A stretch of DNA of 64,000 bases from the NCBI GenBank assembly GCA_024637295.1, contig JAGXFL010000006.1, forward strand, positions 1 through 64,000, given 5' to 3'. A program made the position numbers and the translations under genes. Shown here piece by piece: positions 25,885-34,991 of this stretch; position 1 is the stretch's first letter; every line of letters begins with the position of its first letter. Source of the stretch: Sulfuricurvum sp. Lineage in GTDB: Bacteria; Campylobacterota; Campylobacteria; Campylobacterales; Sulfurimonadaceae. Below the pieces are notes generated by a model that made no database searches, was not told where the DNA came from, and was given only the letters and a program-made list of their open reading frames with translations.

Positions 25885-27597
25885 TTAGTATGTTCTAGCT
25901 TTGAGTTCATGCTTGCCAAGGGTGACATCCATGTAATCAAGAGTGATTTTGCCGTTAGTATCCATATACGCCATTGTGTGTTTCAAAAACTTTTCATCAT
26001 CACGGGTTGGGAAGTCTTCACGGAAGTGAGCGCCACGGCTTTCTTGACGTGCAAGTGCGCTGGATACAATAAAGAGTGAATAATCAAGCATGTGACCAAA
26101 CTCAATCGCTTCTTGCAACTCTGTATTAAAGATTTTAGATTTATCGCTAATGCGGATGTTCTTATAACGTTCACGCAAGCCTTCAATAATTACCATTTGT
26201 TGGGCAAGTGTATCGTTTGTACGGAAGACACCGGCATTTTCTGTCATAGAGTGCTGAAGTTCATTACGAAGGGTTGAAACCTGCTCTTGACCATGGTTGG
26301 TCAATACCCAATTGATCTCATCGATCATCCGCTTGGCATCGTCTTGTGTAGCCACACGCAACTCAATACCGTCTACGTCATCAACCATTGTTTTACCAAC
26401 AAAACGGCCAAATAAAAGTGCTTCAAGAACGGAGTTCGCACCCAATCGATTCGCACCGTGAACGCTAGAACAAGAACACTCGCCGGCAGCATAAAAACCT
26501 TCAACGTATTCAGTATTGTTTTTACGAACATGACCATGTTGATTCATCGGAATACCACCCATAGAGTAGTGTGCCGTTGCAGAGATCAAAATAGGTTCTT
26601 TAATCATATCAAGGCCCAAAAAGGTAATCGCGAGGTTACGAAGCTCAGGAAGGCGTTCCATGATCTTCTCTTTTCCAAGGTGTACAAGATCGATGAAAAC
26701 GGCATCTTTACGAGGACCAACACCACGTCCTTCACGAATCTCTTGAATAATCGCACGGGATACGACATCACGAGAAGCAAGCTCAAGTGCGTTTGGCGCA
26801 TATTTTTCCATAAAACGCTCACCCAAAGAGTTACGAAGGATTCCACCTTCTCCACGTGCTGCTTCAGAGATCAAAACACCGTTTCCAGAAAGTCCTGATG
26901 GATGAAATTGTACAAACTCCATATCTTCTAGAGGAAGACCGTGACGTGCTACGAGAGAGAGACCATCACCGGTATTGGCATGAGCATTTGAGTTGATTTT
27001 GAAAGCTCTTGCGTAACCACCGGTTGCAAACATAACGGTTTTTGCGTTGAAAATCGCATACTCGCTGTTGCGAATGTTATACGCTGCGACTCCATATACT
27101 TTGCCCTCTGCATACAAAAGATCGGCTACATACCATTCATCCCAAAATTCAACGCCCACACGAAATGCTTGCTCGTACATAGTTTGAAGAAGGGTAAGCC
27201 CGGTTCGGTCTTTTGCAAAACAGGCACGTGGTGAAGATTGCCCGCCAAAAGGACGCTGTGCAATGGTACCGTCTTCATTACGGCTAAATACAGCACCCAT
27301 ACGCTCTGCCCATCGGATTGTCTCTGGTGCTTTTTGACACATGAACTCTACTACGTCTTGGTCTGCTAGATAGTCAGATCCCTTTACGGTGTCGTATTCA
27401 TGGAGTTCAACGCTGTCTTTATCACTAAATGCAGCATTAATTCCGCCTTGTGCAGCACCTGAGTGTGAACGAAGAGGATGGAGTTTGGTAATTACGGCTA
27501 CTTTTTTACCAGCAGTTTGTAGCTCACGTGCTGCAGCACATCCTGCCAAGCCTGCTCCAACGATGATTGCATCGTATGTATAAATCGGAATACTCAT
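25885..27597 (-). CDS. sdhA: Flavoprotein subunit of succinate dehydrogenase/fumarate reductase
   Basis: A 570-residue flavoprotein: FAD-binding GAGLAG at 14-19, the covalent-FAD segment RSHSGAAQGG with His45, and the substrate-site segments HPSG, HYSMGGI and GANRLGANSVLEALLFGR. There is no N-terminal extension and no twin-arginine signal, so the enzyme faces the cytoplasm, unlike the periplasmic MfrA of Wolinella and Campylobacter. Reaction: succinate/fumarate interconversion coupled to (methyl)menaquinone. Direction is not given by sequence; in an organism with the reductive TCA cycle fumarate reduction would fit. AAGGAAGG stands before the ATG. Confidence 0.93.
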   Translation of the reverse strand: MSIPIYTYDAIIVGAGLAGCAAARELQTAGKKVAVITKLHPLRSHSGAAQGGINAAFSDKDSVELHEYDTVKGSDYLADQDVVEFMCQKAPETIRWAERMGAVFSRNEDGTIAQRPFGGQSSPRACFAKDRTGLTLLQTMYEQAFRVGVEFWDEWYVADLLYAEGKVYGVAAYNIRNSEYAIFNAKTVMFATGGYARAFKINSNAHANTGDGLSLVARHGLPLEDMEFVQFHPSGLSGNGVLISEAARGEGGILRNSLGERFMEKYAPNALELASRDVVSRAIIQEIREGRGVGPRKDAVFIDLVHLGKEKIMERLPELRNLAITFLGLDMIKEPILISATAHYSMGGIPMNQHGHVRKNNTEYVEGFYAAGECSCSSVHGANRLGANSVLEALLFGRFVGKTMVDDVDGIELRVATQDDAKRMIDEINWVLTNHGQEQVSTLRNELQHSMTENAGVFRTNDTLAQQMVIIEGLRERYKNIRISDKSKIFNTELQEAIEFGHMLDYSLFIVSSALARQESRGAHFREDFPTRDDEKFLKHTMAYMDTNGKITLDYMDVTLGKHELKARTY

Positions 27598-27662
27598 GCA
27601 CCTTCCTTAAATTAAAAATATTTCAATTACTAAGCCATTTTTTTGGCAATAAGTTGTGTGCG

Positions 27663-27668
27663 ATTATA
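27663..27668 (-). promoter_or_regulatory. -10 box of the sdhABE promoter
   Basis: TATAAT on the minus strand, in the context GCTATAATCG, 66 nt upstream of the sdhA start. No good -35 box is seen, which is usual for the main sigma factor of this phylum. The leader contains a short GCCA/TGGC hairpin. Confidence 0.5.
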
Positions 27669-27769
27669 GCATTTGTAAGACTTAATTAAGAGATTAAATC
27701 GGTGAAGTACTTATAGAAGGGAGAGTTTTAGGGGATTGCTGTCCATAAAAGTAACAAAATATAGGTGTA

Positions 27770-27801
27770 AAAAAACAGGAATAACTATTTTTTGTGTTAT
27801 T
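27770..27801 (-). terminator. Hairpin plus T-run after the degenerate GGDEF gene
   Basis: Read on the minus strand, AATAAC pairs with GTTATT around a 10-nt A-rich loop and is followed by CCTG and seven T. It lies 20 nt after the stop of the GGDEF gene and fits a weak intrinsic terminator. The remaining gap up to sdhA (27598-27769) holds only the sdh promoter. Confidence 0.45.
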
Positions 27802-27820
27802 GATAATTAAGAGAAGATAA

Positions 27821-29014
27821 TTAGCGGAAATGATCTGCTTTTTCTCTGAGTTGTGCAACACGATTGCCGCCGCTTTGCTTTGCTTTATCCGCAATTTTTT
27901 GTCCATCTGCAATGGATGCTTCCAGTGCACTGGTAGGTGTTTTCAGTATAAATCCGCCGCTTAGTGTCACTTTGATAGGTCCTTTAGCAGTGTTAAACAT
28001 TGAATCATGAACAGAATGAACTATTTTTTCAGCATCGCTTAATGCGGTTTCTTTTGAATTACGTGAGATGAGGAACACGAATTGGTTGGAATCTAGTTGT
28101 GCGGTAACGTCCATAGGCTGTTCATACATACTGATGATATCGCCTATTTTTTTATAAAGAGCACCCATATCTTCTTTTGAAAGTGAATTGGATAATACGC
28201 TATGTTGGTCAATGTCAAATACAGCAATAAAAAGGGAACCGTAACTTTTATTCGCTTTCTTAGCATTGTAGAGAGTCATCATCCCTTTTTCATTATTAAG
28301 ACCACTTTGCGGATGCAATAATGATTGATTTGTATTCGCTATGGGTGCTTTGCGAGCGAGACGTTTAACAATAAACTCCATTTCTTGAGTCGAAACATCC
28401 GGTTTCGTCCCATCGATATCAACGGAACAAGCTTTATTGATGTCAAGGTATATTTGATTTAAACGTATACGATAGACAATAAAGAAGATGAGTCCAATCA
28501 CACATAGAGCTACAGCCGTTATTTTTGCTATGCTGAGGGATTGATCAATAAGTTGGATTTGGTAGTCGATCATGTGAGAGATGTCTGAAAGATAGCTCTC
28601 ACGCGTGCGCATCATTTGTTCTCTCATGGTTGACCGTCCGTGAGGTGTAGCCTCGAGCCAAAAAAGAGCAGCGTCCTGAAATGCGGATGCGGATGTTTGC
28701 AATGCAGTGTATAGTCGTGTGCGTTCTTCTTCAGACGTCAAAAAAGTATCTAAAAGTGCACTATTATTGGACAGTTTTACCGCAAGTGCAAGATGGGAAA
28801 GATGGCCATTTAAGGTGATCATTGCCATTTGTGTATCACTTAAATCTTGAGAAATAATGGAATCTATAAGGTCATGCTGGGATCTAAGAGAGCTAAGATG
28901 TTGAGAGTATTGAGTGATGTTTATCAATTGAATACCTAACAACATGATCCCGATTAACAGAATAAAAAGTGATGATTTAAGATTAAAGAATATTTTTTTG
29001 ACGGAGAGCAACAT
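27821..29014 (-). CDS. Membrane sensor with degenerate GGDEF domain
   Basis: A 397-residue protein: TM1 (about 15-33), a helical periplasmic sensor resembling a four-helix bundle (34-170), TM2 (about 173-192) and a C-terminal GGDEF-like domain (235-390). The cyclase signature is replaced by DSNQF (about 306), so it probably does not make c-di-GMP. No HAMP domain is evident. I chose ATG 29014 (MLLSVKKIFF), with AAAGGA 7 nt upstream; the frame extends to 29080 but the extra residues are basic and lack a start signal. It is the fourth GGDEF-type protein in the window. Confidence 0.75.
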   Translation of the reverse strand: MLLSVKKIFFNLKSSLFILLIGIMLLGIQLINITQYSQHLSSLRSQHDLIDSIISQDLSDTQMAMITLNGHLSHLALAVKLSNNSALLDTFLTSEEERTRLYTALQTSASAFQDAALFWLEATPHGRSTMREQMMRTRESYLSDISHMIDYQIQLIDQSLSIAKITAVALCVIGLIFFIVYRIRLNQIYLDINKACSVDIDGTKPDVSTQEMEFIVKRLARKAPIANTNQSLLHPQSGLNNEKGMMTLYNAKKANKSYGSLFIAVFDIDQHSVLSNSLSKEDMGALYKKIGDIISMYEQPMDVTAQLDSNQFVFLISRNSKETALSDAEKIVHSVHDSMFNTAKGPIKVTLSGGFILKTPTSALEASIADGQKIADKAKQSGGNRVAQLREKADHFR

Positions 29015-29127
29015 AATTAATTCCTTTCGAATACTGAGTATAATTCTAGCATATAATCTTCTTAACCGAGCTGTAACCACATTTCGTCTATAATAGAACT
29101 TTATAAGATCATAATAGCAGGGTTGCT

Positions 29128-29952
29128 GTGAACGTTGAAAATTACTTTATCAATGCTATGAGCCAGGGAAGTTCCCATATCGGTGACGATGGCGCCGTAG
29201 TAGGTGAATGGGTTTACAGCAAAGACATTTTTTTTGAGAACGTTCATTTCAAGCGAAAATGGCTTTCTGCGTATCAAATCGGCTATAAGGCGATGATTAT
29301 TAATATTTCAGACGCTATTGCTATGAATGCACAGCCGTTGTACGCTCTTGTGGGTGTCGCGATGCCTAAGAGCATGACATTGTATGCTATGGAAGAGTTA
29401 GCACGCGGAATGCGTGAATGTGCATCTCAATACGGGGTCGAGATCATTGGTGGGGATACGATTGCCAACAACAAACTTGACCTTTCGATTACGATTGTCT
29501 CCAAAAGCAAAAATCCGTTATTACGCAAAGGGCTAAAGCATGGCGATGTGATCGCCTATACCGGAAAGATTGGAGAATCGCTGCGTCATCTACGCTATTT
29601 GATGGCAGGTGGACAAGTGCATACCAAGAGCCGATTCGTTCGTCCGATGCTTCGAAATTTATTTGTTAACAAAGCTCGTTCGCTACTTCGCTGCGGGATG
29701 GACATTTCGGATGGGCTTTACAGCGATATGGGAAAATTGTGTGCGGCCAATCGTTGCGGGGTAACGTGGAAAAAACGGTATCCAAAACATTTGGCATGCA
29801 GCGGAGAAGAGTATGAGATGCTCATCGCATTTGATCTTAACAAAGCTAAGGCGCTTAAACGGGTGTCAAAACTGACACGAACACCTCTAACAATCGTTGC
29901 GACGGTTTGCAGGGGAAAATTTATAAATCGCTGTAAAGCGCATCACTTTTAG
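29128..29952 (+). CDS. thiL: Thiamine-monophosphate kinase
   Basis: A 274-residue ThiL, which phosphorylates thiamine phosphate to thiamine pyrophosphate. The N-terminal GDDGAVVG and the blocks AMIINISDAIAMNAQP, IIGGDTIAN and MDISDGLYSDMGKLC are diagnostic of the PurM/ThiL fold. It is about 50 residues shorter than E. coli ThiL, as usual in this phylum. GTG start; a TATAAT box lies at 29089-29094. truD follows after 10 nt and psd after that. Confidence 0.9.
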   Translation: MNVENYFINAMSQGSSHIGDDGAVVGEWVYSKDIFFENVHFKRKWLSAYQIGYKAMIINISDAIAMNAQPLYALVGVAMPKSMTLYAMEELARGMRECASQYGVEIIGGDTIANNKLDLSITIVSKSKNPLLRKGLKHGDVIAYTGKIGESLRHLRYLMAGGQVHTKSRFVRPMLRNLFVNKARSLLRCGMDISDGLYSDMGKLCAANRCGVTWKKRYPKHLACSGEEYEMLIAFDLNKAKALKRVSKLTRTPLTIVATVCRGKFINRCKAHHF

Positions 29953-29962
29953 GGAGTTCACC

Positions 29963-31054
29963 ATGAATCGTCATTATTATCTACCACACAGTCCCATTGA
30001 ATTTCATTTTCGCCAATCGGCACGTGATTTTGTGGTGGATGAAATTCCTTTGTATCCATTTAGCGGAGAAGGGGAACATCTGGTCTTGCATGTGCGTAAA
30101 AAGAACCTTACGACATGGCAGATGCTGGATATTTTTGCTAAACGTTTGAATATCAAAAGCCGTGATATCGGTTATGCCGGGATGAAAGATAAAAATGCGC
30201 AAACCAAGCAGTACATTTCGATTCCTAAAAAGTGCGAACCGTTGTTGGAGAATTTTGAGCATGAGGGGATAAAGATCCTTGAGAAGCAGTATCATAACAA
30301 TAAGATCCGTATGGGGCATCTCAAGGGAAACCGCTTTTTTATCCGGTTGAAAAAAGTCAATCCAACCTCTGCGTTTAAGATCCAAGAAGCGTTGAAGATG
30401 ATCAAAAAGAATGGGATGCCTAACTATTTTGGATTTCAACGTTTTGGACGCGATGGTGAAAACTACCTCAAAGGCAAAGCGATTTTAGAGGGGACACTCA
30501 AAGAGAAGAACCGCAAGATGCATCAGTTTTACATCAACTCGTACCAAAGCTATCTTTTTAATGCATGGTTGAGCCGTCGTATCGAAATATCCAAATTTGT
30601 GGAAAATTTTACCCTTGATGAACTTCAAGTTGCGCTTGAAATGGACAAAGCTGAACTGGAAATCATGAAAAAACAAACCCATCCGTTTAAACTCATCCAC
30701 GGGGATGTGATGATGCATTATCCGTACGGAAAACTTTTTCATTATGAGGCTGAAGAAGAAGTGGAGCGTTTTAACAAGCATGATATTTCGGTCAGCGGAT
30801 TACTCAGTGGTAAACGTGCTACACGTGCAACTGGGCTTGCTGGTGAGATCGAAGAAAAGTTTGATACGATAGAAAATGGGATTGACGGGGCACGCCGTTA
30901 TGGATGGATCTATCCCGAAGAGATAGAGGGTGAATATAAAGAAAATGAGGCGTGGTTTGAGCTTCATTTTACCCTGCCAAAAGGGTGCTACGCTACGGTG
31001 CTTATCGAAGAGATCGCCAAGCGTGAAATTCAATCAGATGAGGAACAAGAGTAG
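29963..31054 (+). CDS. truD: tRNA pseudouridine(13) synthase TruD
   Basis: A 363-residue TruD, which makes pseudouridine 13 in tRNA-Glu. The catalytic motif GYAGMKDKNAQTKQ (about 72-85) contains the nucleophilic Asp, and the family blocks NRFFIRLKK, PNYFGFQRFGRDG and FYINSYQSYLFNAWL follow. The TRUD insertion domain is compact. GGGAG precedes the ATG. One nucleotide separates the stop from the start of psd. Confidence 0.93.
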   Translation: MNRHYYLPHSPIEFHFRQSARDFVVDEIPLYPFSGEGEHLVLHVRKKNLTTWQMLDIFAKRLNIKSRDIGYAGMKDKNAQTKQYISIPKKCEPLLENFEHEGIKILEKQYHNNKIRMGHLKGNRFFIRLKKVNPTSAFKIQEALKMIKKNGMPNYFGFQRFGRDGENYLKGKAILEGTLKEKNRKMHQFYINSYQSYLFNAWLSRRIEISKFVENFTLDELQVALEMDKAELEIMKKQTHPFKLIHGDVMMHYPYGKLFHYEAEEEVERFNKHDISVSGLLSGKRATRATGLAGEIEEKFDTIENGIDGARRYGWIYPEEIEGEYKENEAWFELHFTLPKGCYATVLIEEIAKREIQSDEEQE

Positions 31055-31055
31055 T

Positions 31056-31871
31056 ATGAAGCAACATTTTACGTCGGTATTATCGCAAAGCTTTGGTCGC
31101 TTTGCATCAAAAGAACATGGAAAAAGATTTCAAAATTTCATCAATAACACCTATGTGAGAATGATGGGTCTGGATATGAGTGAGTTTAGATCACCTGAAA
31201 GTTATGAGAGTCTCAATGCGTTGTTTACGCGCCATTTTGTTAAAATGCGCTCATTTTCTAATGATGCCAGTGACGTTATCAGCCCGTGTGATTCCTTGAT
31301 CACCGAATGGGGAACGATAGAAGAGACCAAAGCTTTGCAAATCAAAGGGATGAGTTACGACGTGAATGCGTTTTTGGGAGATCATATAGAGACAAGCTCT
31401 AAAGAAGCCATACGCAATGGTTCGTATGTCAATTTTTATCTCTCACCACGTGATTATCACCGTTATCATGCACCGCTGGATATGCAGGTAGTCAAAGCGG
31501 TACATATTCCGGGAAAATTGTATCCCGTTAATATTCCTACGTTGAAAAATAAAGTCGATCTATTCATCGAAAACGAACGTGTTGTTTTGGAGTGTTTGAG
31601 TAGTGAGGGCAAACGGTTCTTTTTGGTCTTGGTGGGGGCGCTGAACGTTGGAAAGATGGAAGTTGCTTTTGAACCTAAAATACAGACCAATACAACGTTA
31701 ATTCCCTCACTCTATGAGTATGAAAACCTTCGTCTTGCAAAAGGGGATGATTTTGGATGCTTCAAAATGGGTTCAACCATCATCATGTTGTGTGAAAAAG
31801 GGATGTGTGAGTGGAACGTTCAAACGGGTGAAAGTGTACGATTTGGTCAAACAATCGCTAAGATTGTTTGA
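31056..31871 (+). CDS. psd: Phosphatidylserine decarboxylase proenzyme
   Basis: A 271-residue Psd that makes phosphatidylethanolamine. The self-cleavage site is KMGST near residue 236, where the Ser becomes the pyruvoyl group; the Asp and His of the maturation triad are in SPCDS and YLSPRDYHRYHAP. I start it at ATG 31056, 1 nt after the truD stop; the open frame extends upstream to 30930 but those residues overlap truD in another frame and resemble nothing. It faces the convergent gene at 31872 with no gap. Confidence 0.92.
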   Translation: MKQHFTSVLSQSFGRFASKEHGKRFQNFINNTYVRMMGLDMSEFRSPESYESLNALFTRHFVKMRSFSNDASDVISPCDSLITEWGTIEETKALQIKGMSYDVNAFLGDHIETSSKEAIRNGSYVNFYLSPRDYHRYHAPLDMQVVKAVHIPGKLYPVNIPTLKNKVDLFIENERVVLECLSSEGKRFFLVLVGALNVGKMEVAFEPKIQTNTTLIPSLYEYENLRLAKGDDFGCFKMGSTIIMLCEKGMCEWNVQTGESVRFGQTIAKIV

Positions 31872-32480
31872 TTAACGGCTTCCTTGAATTTTTAGCTCAA
31901 CGGCTAAGTGTCCTTGCTCTTCATAGATGTCAATGGTACTGTCAACACTTGGATGAAGTGTACGTAAAGAACCTTGTACCGAATGAAGAACATGGAGAAA
32001 TTTTGGATACATTGGAGTGACGATGTATTGGATACCGCATTTTTTGATGATCGAAGCCAAGAGACTGACTCCTGCATAATAGATACTTTTATTGATCGAG
32101 CGTTGCATTCGGTAGGGGCGTAAAATTTCGAGATTGTTTTTAAGTACCTCGCGTTCTTCTGCACTTAGGAGTGGATTGTTTTCTGCTCGTTTGATGTCAT
32201 CATCAATATCTTCGGTTGTTCTTTTAGCCCAATATTCAATTTGTTCATCAAGATTTGAAGGGCGTTTGCGGATCATCTCCAATAAAATATGTTCATCAAG
32301 AGGTTTGTTTCCAGTTTCGATAACGTAGCGCTGATCGCTCGCATAGTCATGGTCCAAAGCTTCTATGAGCTCTGCAAGGATGCTTAAATAGACAAATTTA
32401 TCTTCTTTGCTATTGTCAAAGCTAATGCCGGATACAGAAAATAAGGCCTTTGGACCTACATATTTAAGCGTGACATCCAT
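31872..32480 (-). CDS. Conserved protein of unknown function
   Basis: A 202-residue soluble, mixed alpha/beta protein. It is acidic in the middle (TTEDIDDDIKRAENNPL), with a short beta-rich N-terminus (MDVTLKYVGPKALFSVSG) and a C-terminal TIDIYEEQGHLAVELKI. No catalytic motif is recognised. It abuts psd and lies 13 nt downstream of ychF on the same strand, so it probably shares the ychF transcript. Codon use matches its neighbours, so I take it as a core gene of the genus. Confidence 0.7.
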   Translation of the reverse strand: MDVTLKYVGPKALFSVSGISFDNSKEDKFVYLSILAELIEALDHDYASDQRYVIETGNKPLDEHILLEMIRKRPSNLDEQIEYWAKRTTEDIDDDIKRAENNPLLSAEEREVLKNNLEILRPYRMQRSINKSIYYAGVSLLASIIKKCGIQYIVTPMYPKFLHVLHSVQGSLRTLHPSVDSTIDIYEEQGHLAVELKIQGSR

Positions 32481-32493
32481 TTAATTTCCTATG

Positions 32494-33594
32494 TTAAACG
32501 TTAAATCTAAAGTGCATTATATCACCATCGGCGACAATATACTCTTTTCCCTCAAGACGCATCTTACCCGCTTCTTTAGATTTACTTTCTCCACCGCAGG
32601 CGACATAATCATCATAACCGATAACTTCTGCACGAATAAACCCTTTTTCAAAGTCATTATGAATGACTGCAGCGGCTTTTGGAGCGGTGCAGTTTTTACG
32701 GATTGTCCACGCGCGTACCTCTTTGACACCGGCAGTGAAATAACTCATGAGACCTAGTTTGTCAAACCCTTTACGGACGATTTGTTCTAACCCTGATTCT
32801 TCTACACCCATGTCACGCAAAAATTCATTACGCTCATCTTCTTCGAGACCGACAAGCTCTTCTTCGATCTTGGCACACAGTTTGATCACTTCACAGCCAT
32901 TTTTTGAGGCATGATCACGGAGTCGTGTTACGAATTCATTGTCTTCGCTCATTCCGTCTTCGTCTACATTGGCACCGTACATGATCTCTTTGGCGCTCAA
33001 AAGACGCACTTCGTTGTTTAGTTTTTCAAACATCTCACTGTCCGCTTTTGGAAAGTTGCGTGCGAGATTACCTTCTGCTAAAAACTCAGCCAACTCTTCG
33101 GCAAATACCACCATCGCTGCGGCATCTTTTTCATTTTTCGCTTGTTTTTTTAGACGCTCTATGCGGTTGGTCAATACTTCGATGTCGGCAAAAATAAGTT
33201 CGTTTTCGATGATCTCAACGTCCAATAGCGGATCAATACGTCCCTCGGTGTGAACGATGTTATCATCTTCAAAACAACGTACAATCTGCAAAATAACTTC
33301 GGTTTCACGGATATTGGAGAGGAATTTGTTTCCAAGACCCTCGCCTTTGCTCGCACCTTTAACAAGACCTGCGATATCAACAAAATCAAGTGTTGAGTAC
33401 TGAACGCGCTCCGGTTTGACGATTTTAACCAATGCATCAATACGTGAATCGGGTACGGGTACAGTCGCTTTGTTTGGTTCGATAGTACAAAACGGATAGT
33501 TCGCCGCTTCGGCGTTTTGCGCTTTGGTAAGCGCGTTAAAAGTGGTTGATTTTCCGACGTTTGGTAGTCCTACGAGTCCGATTGATAAGCCCAT
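32494..33594 (-). CDS. ychF: Redox-regulated ATPase YchF (Obg-like)
   Basis: A 366-residue OLA1/YchF P-loop protein. G1 is GLPNVGKST; the G4-equivalent NVDEDG replaces NKxD, which fits ATP preference. The coiled coil spans about 125-190 and the C-terminal TGS domain begins near 280 ([20 protein letters not shown]). YchF binds ribosomes and the catalase response in E. coli. A TATAAT -10 box lies at about 33640-33645 on the minus strand. In Campylobacter ychF is next to pepA, to my recollection; here an island separates them. Confidence 0.95.
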   Translation of the reverse strand: MGLSIGLVGLPNVGKSTTFNALTKAQNAEAANYPFCTIEPNKATVPVPDSRIDALVKIVKPERVQYSTLDFVDIAGLVKGASKGEGLGNKFLSNIRETEVILQIVRCFEDDNIVHTEGRIDPLLDVEIIENELIFADIEVLTNRIERLKKQAKNEKDAAAMVVFAEELAEFLAEGNLARNFPKADSEMFEKLNNEVRLLSAKEIMYGANVDEDGMSEDNEFVTRLRDHASKNGCEVIKLCAKIEEELVGLEEDERNEFLRDMGVEESGLEQIVRKGFDKLGLMSYFTAGVKEVRAWTIRKNCTAPKAAAVIHNDFEKGFIRAEVIGYDDYVACGGESKSKEAGKMRLEGKEYIVADGDIMHFRFNV

Positions 33595-33715
33595 TAATTA
33601 TTTCCTTGTAGTGTTTCGATGCATTAAAGTATTGGCGCAATTATAATATAGAGTTGTTGAGTGGGGACTGAGGAAGAAAGGTAGGGAAATTTGGAAGTAA
33701 ATAAAATATGTACTA

Positions 33716-34603
33716 TTAATTTTTTTGCCAGAAAGTGAGTAAACAATATAAGTCAATACTAGAAATTTCAGAACTTACTAATTTATATTGTTGATCTGTA
33801 TTTGTGATCAGAATACAACGATAATAGGGGGAATTTTTCATAGACAGTCTTTTAAATTTAATTTCTTTTATTTCGGATTTTAAAAAAATGGATTTTTTGA
33901 AATCACTTTTAATCTCTAAATGATCAGGAGTTATTTTAATATATTTTGATTCATTGTAAAAGTAAACTACCTTTCCTATTGCTAGAACATATAAAACAAT
34001 TAAATATTTACTGACTAAGAGGAGTGGGAGAAAAATAATTGGATAGAAGAAAAGGTATGCGGACATATTGAACCACTTATTTTCTTTGTATGTATAAGTG
34101 TGGTTTAATTCTTCAGATGAAAATGTTTTTTTGTAATTATTGAATAGTCTATCAAAGAAAAAACCATGATTTTTGAATTCAAATGGCAAAGGTAATGACA
34201 TATCATCTTTCAAATTAAAAATAAATTCTTGATTCATTTTTCGTTCAGTAATACTTTCTATATCAAAAAAAGTAAATTGCTTAATTATTTGATCAGATTT
34301 TTTATAAGTGATAACATTATTTTCATCTATAGTGATTATATATTTAAAGTGTCTAAAAGTGATTGATGAAATGTACGAAAAAAAGATAGATGCTAATAAC
34401 ATAAAGGTAGTCGAGTAGGACAAGAACAATTTTGCACCAACTGAACAGTTACAAGTTAGCATTGTATATAACTGATATGCCGAATATATAACGAAGAGAG
34501 GAGAAGCAATTAAAAATGGAAAAATATAAATTTTGTAAATGAGAGATGGAGCATATAAAACTGTTTTTTTTGTATCCATAATAATTTTTGTTACCTTGTC
34601 CAT
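33716..34603 (-). CDS. Membrane protein with two TM-pair/PH-like units, unknown
   Basis: A 295-residue AT-rich protein. Two hydrophobic hairpins (about 22-48 with 58-80, and 180-225) are each followed by a beta-rich segment: 85-155 (YIITIDENNVITYKK) and 228-290 (YIKITPDHLEIKSDF). The pattern looks like an internal duplication of [two TM helices + bacterial PH-like domain]. Codon use is much richer in A/T than in ychF or pepA, which suggests recent gain. Nothing in it points to a function. It is alone on its strand in the island. Confidence 0.6.
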   Translation of the reverse strand: MDKVTKIIMDTKKTVLYAPSLIYKIYIFPFLIASPLFVIYSAYQLYTMLTCNCSVGAKLFLSYSTTFMLLASIFFSYISSITFRHFKYIITIDENNVITYKKSDQIIKQFTFFDIESITERKMNQEFIFNLKDDMSLPLPFEFKNHGFFFDRLFNNYKKTFSSEELNHTYTYKENKWFNMSAYLFFYPIIFLPLLLVSKYLIVLYVLAIGKVVYFYNESKYIKITPDHLEIKSDFKKSIFLKSEIKEIKFKRLSMKNSPYYRCILITNTDQQYKLVSSEISSIDLYCLLTFWQKN

Positions 34604-34673
34604 TTATTAATAGCTGTGAAGTCAGTATTCTATGAAAATTATTCTTAATTAACATGTATTGTTATTAAAATGG

Positions 34674-34694
34674 ATTCCCGATCTAGTCGGGAAT
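34674..34694. repeat. REP-like palindrome ATTCCCGA-N5-TCGGGAAT
   Basis: A perfect 8-bp stem around TCTAG, preceded by TGG and followed by AACGAG. The form resembles the dispersed 'ggattcccgc...gcgggaat' palindromes found in many proteobacterial genomes. It sits between the island membrane-protein gene and the toxin-antitoxin genes. Only this copy was noticed in the window. Confidence 0.6.
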
Positions 34695-34720
34695 AACGAG
34701 AAAAATAAATGATGCAATAT

Positions 34721-34745
34721 CATCATGATGTAATTATGTTATAAT
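34721..34745 (+). promoter_or_regulatory. Promoter/operator of the toxin-antitoxin pair
   Basis: A perfect 10-bp palindrome CATCATGATG (34721-34730) lies 9 nt before a TATAAT -10 box (34740-34745). The antitoxin start is 21 nt further. RHH antitoxins bind such short palindromes over their own promoter, so autorepression is likely. Confidence 0.5.
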
Positions 34746-34766
34746 GCAAATAAAAAGGAGACTATC

Positions 34767-34991
34767 ATGAGTGTACGCACCACCATTACCCTCGATGAGG
34801 ATATTCTCAAACTCCTCAAACTCAAAGCAGTGGAGACTTCCGAGTCACTTTCCTCACTCGTTAATAATATCGTTGTTGATGCATTTAGAGAAGATAGCAG
34901 TGATCTCAAAGCATTTGAAGAACGAAAGAATGAAGAGACGTTATCATTCGAGTCGTTTTTAAAACAGCTGGAAACAAATGGCAAGCTATAA
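34767..34991 (+). CDS. Ribbon-helix-helix antitoxin
   Basis: A 74-residue protein. The N-terminus MSVRTTITLDEDILKLLK followed by SESLSSLVNNIVVDAF is a ribbon-helix-helix DNA-binding domain; the acidic C-terminus should bind and block the toxin. AAGGAG is 7 nt before the ATG. It overlaps the toxin gene by 14 nt, the usual antitoxin-first order. Confidence 0.85.
   Translation: MSVRTTITLDEDILKLLKLKAVETSESLSSLVNNIVVDAFREDSSDLKAFEERKNEETLSFESFLKQLETNGKL

Noticed and set aside
25875-25940. Longer N-terminus for sdhB
   Set aside because: It would overlap sdhA; the AAGGAG site fixes the start at 25874.
27694-27930. 78-residue minus-strand frame near the end of the degenerate GGDEF gene
   Set aside because: It overlaps the GGDEF coding sequence and the terminator hairpin, has no start signal and no protein-like motif.
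30930-31055. Longer N-terminus for psd
   Set aside because: The extra 42 residues lie inside truD in another frame; ATG 31056 starts the recognisable protein 1 nt after the truD stop.
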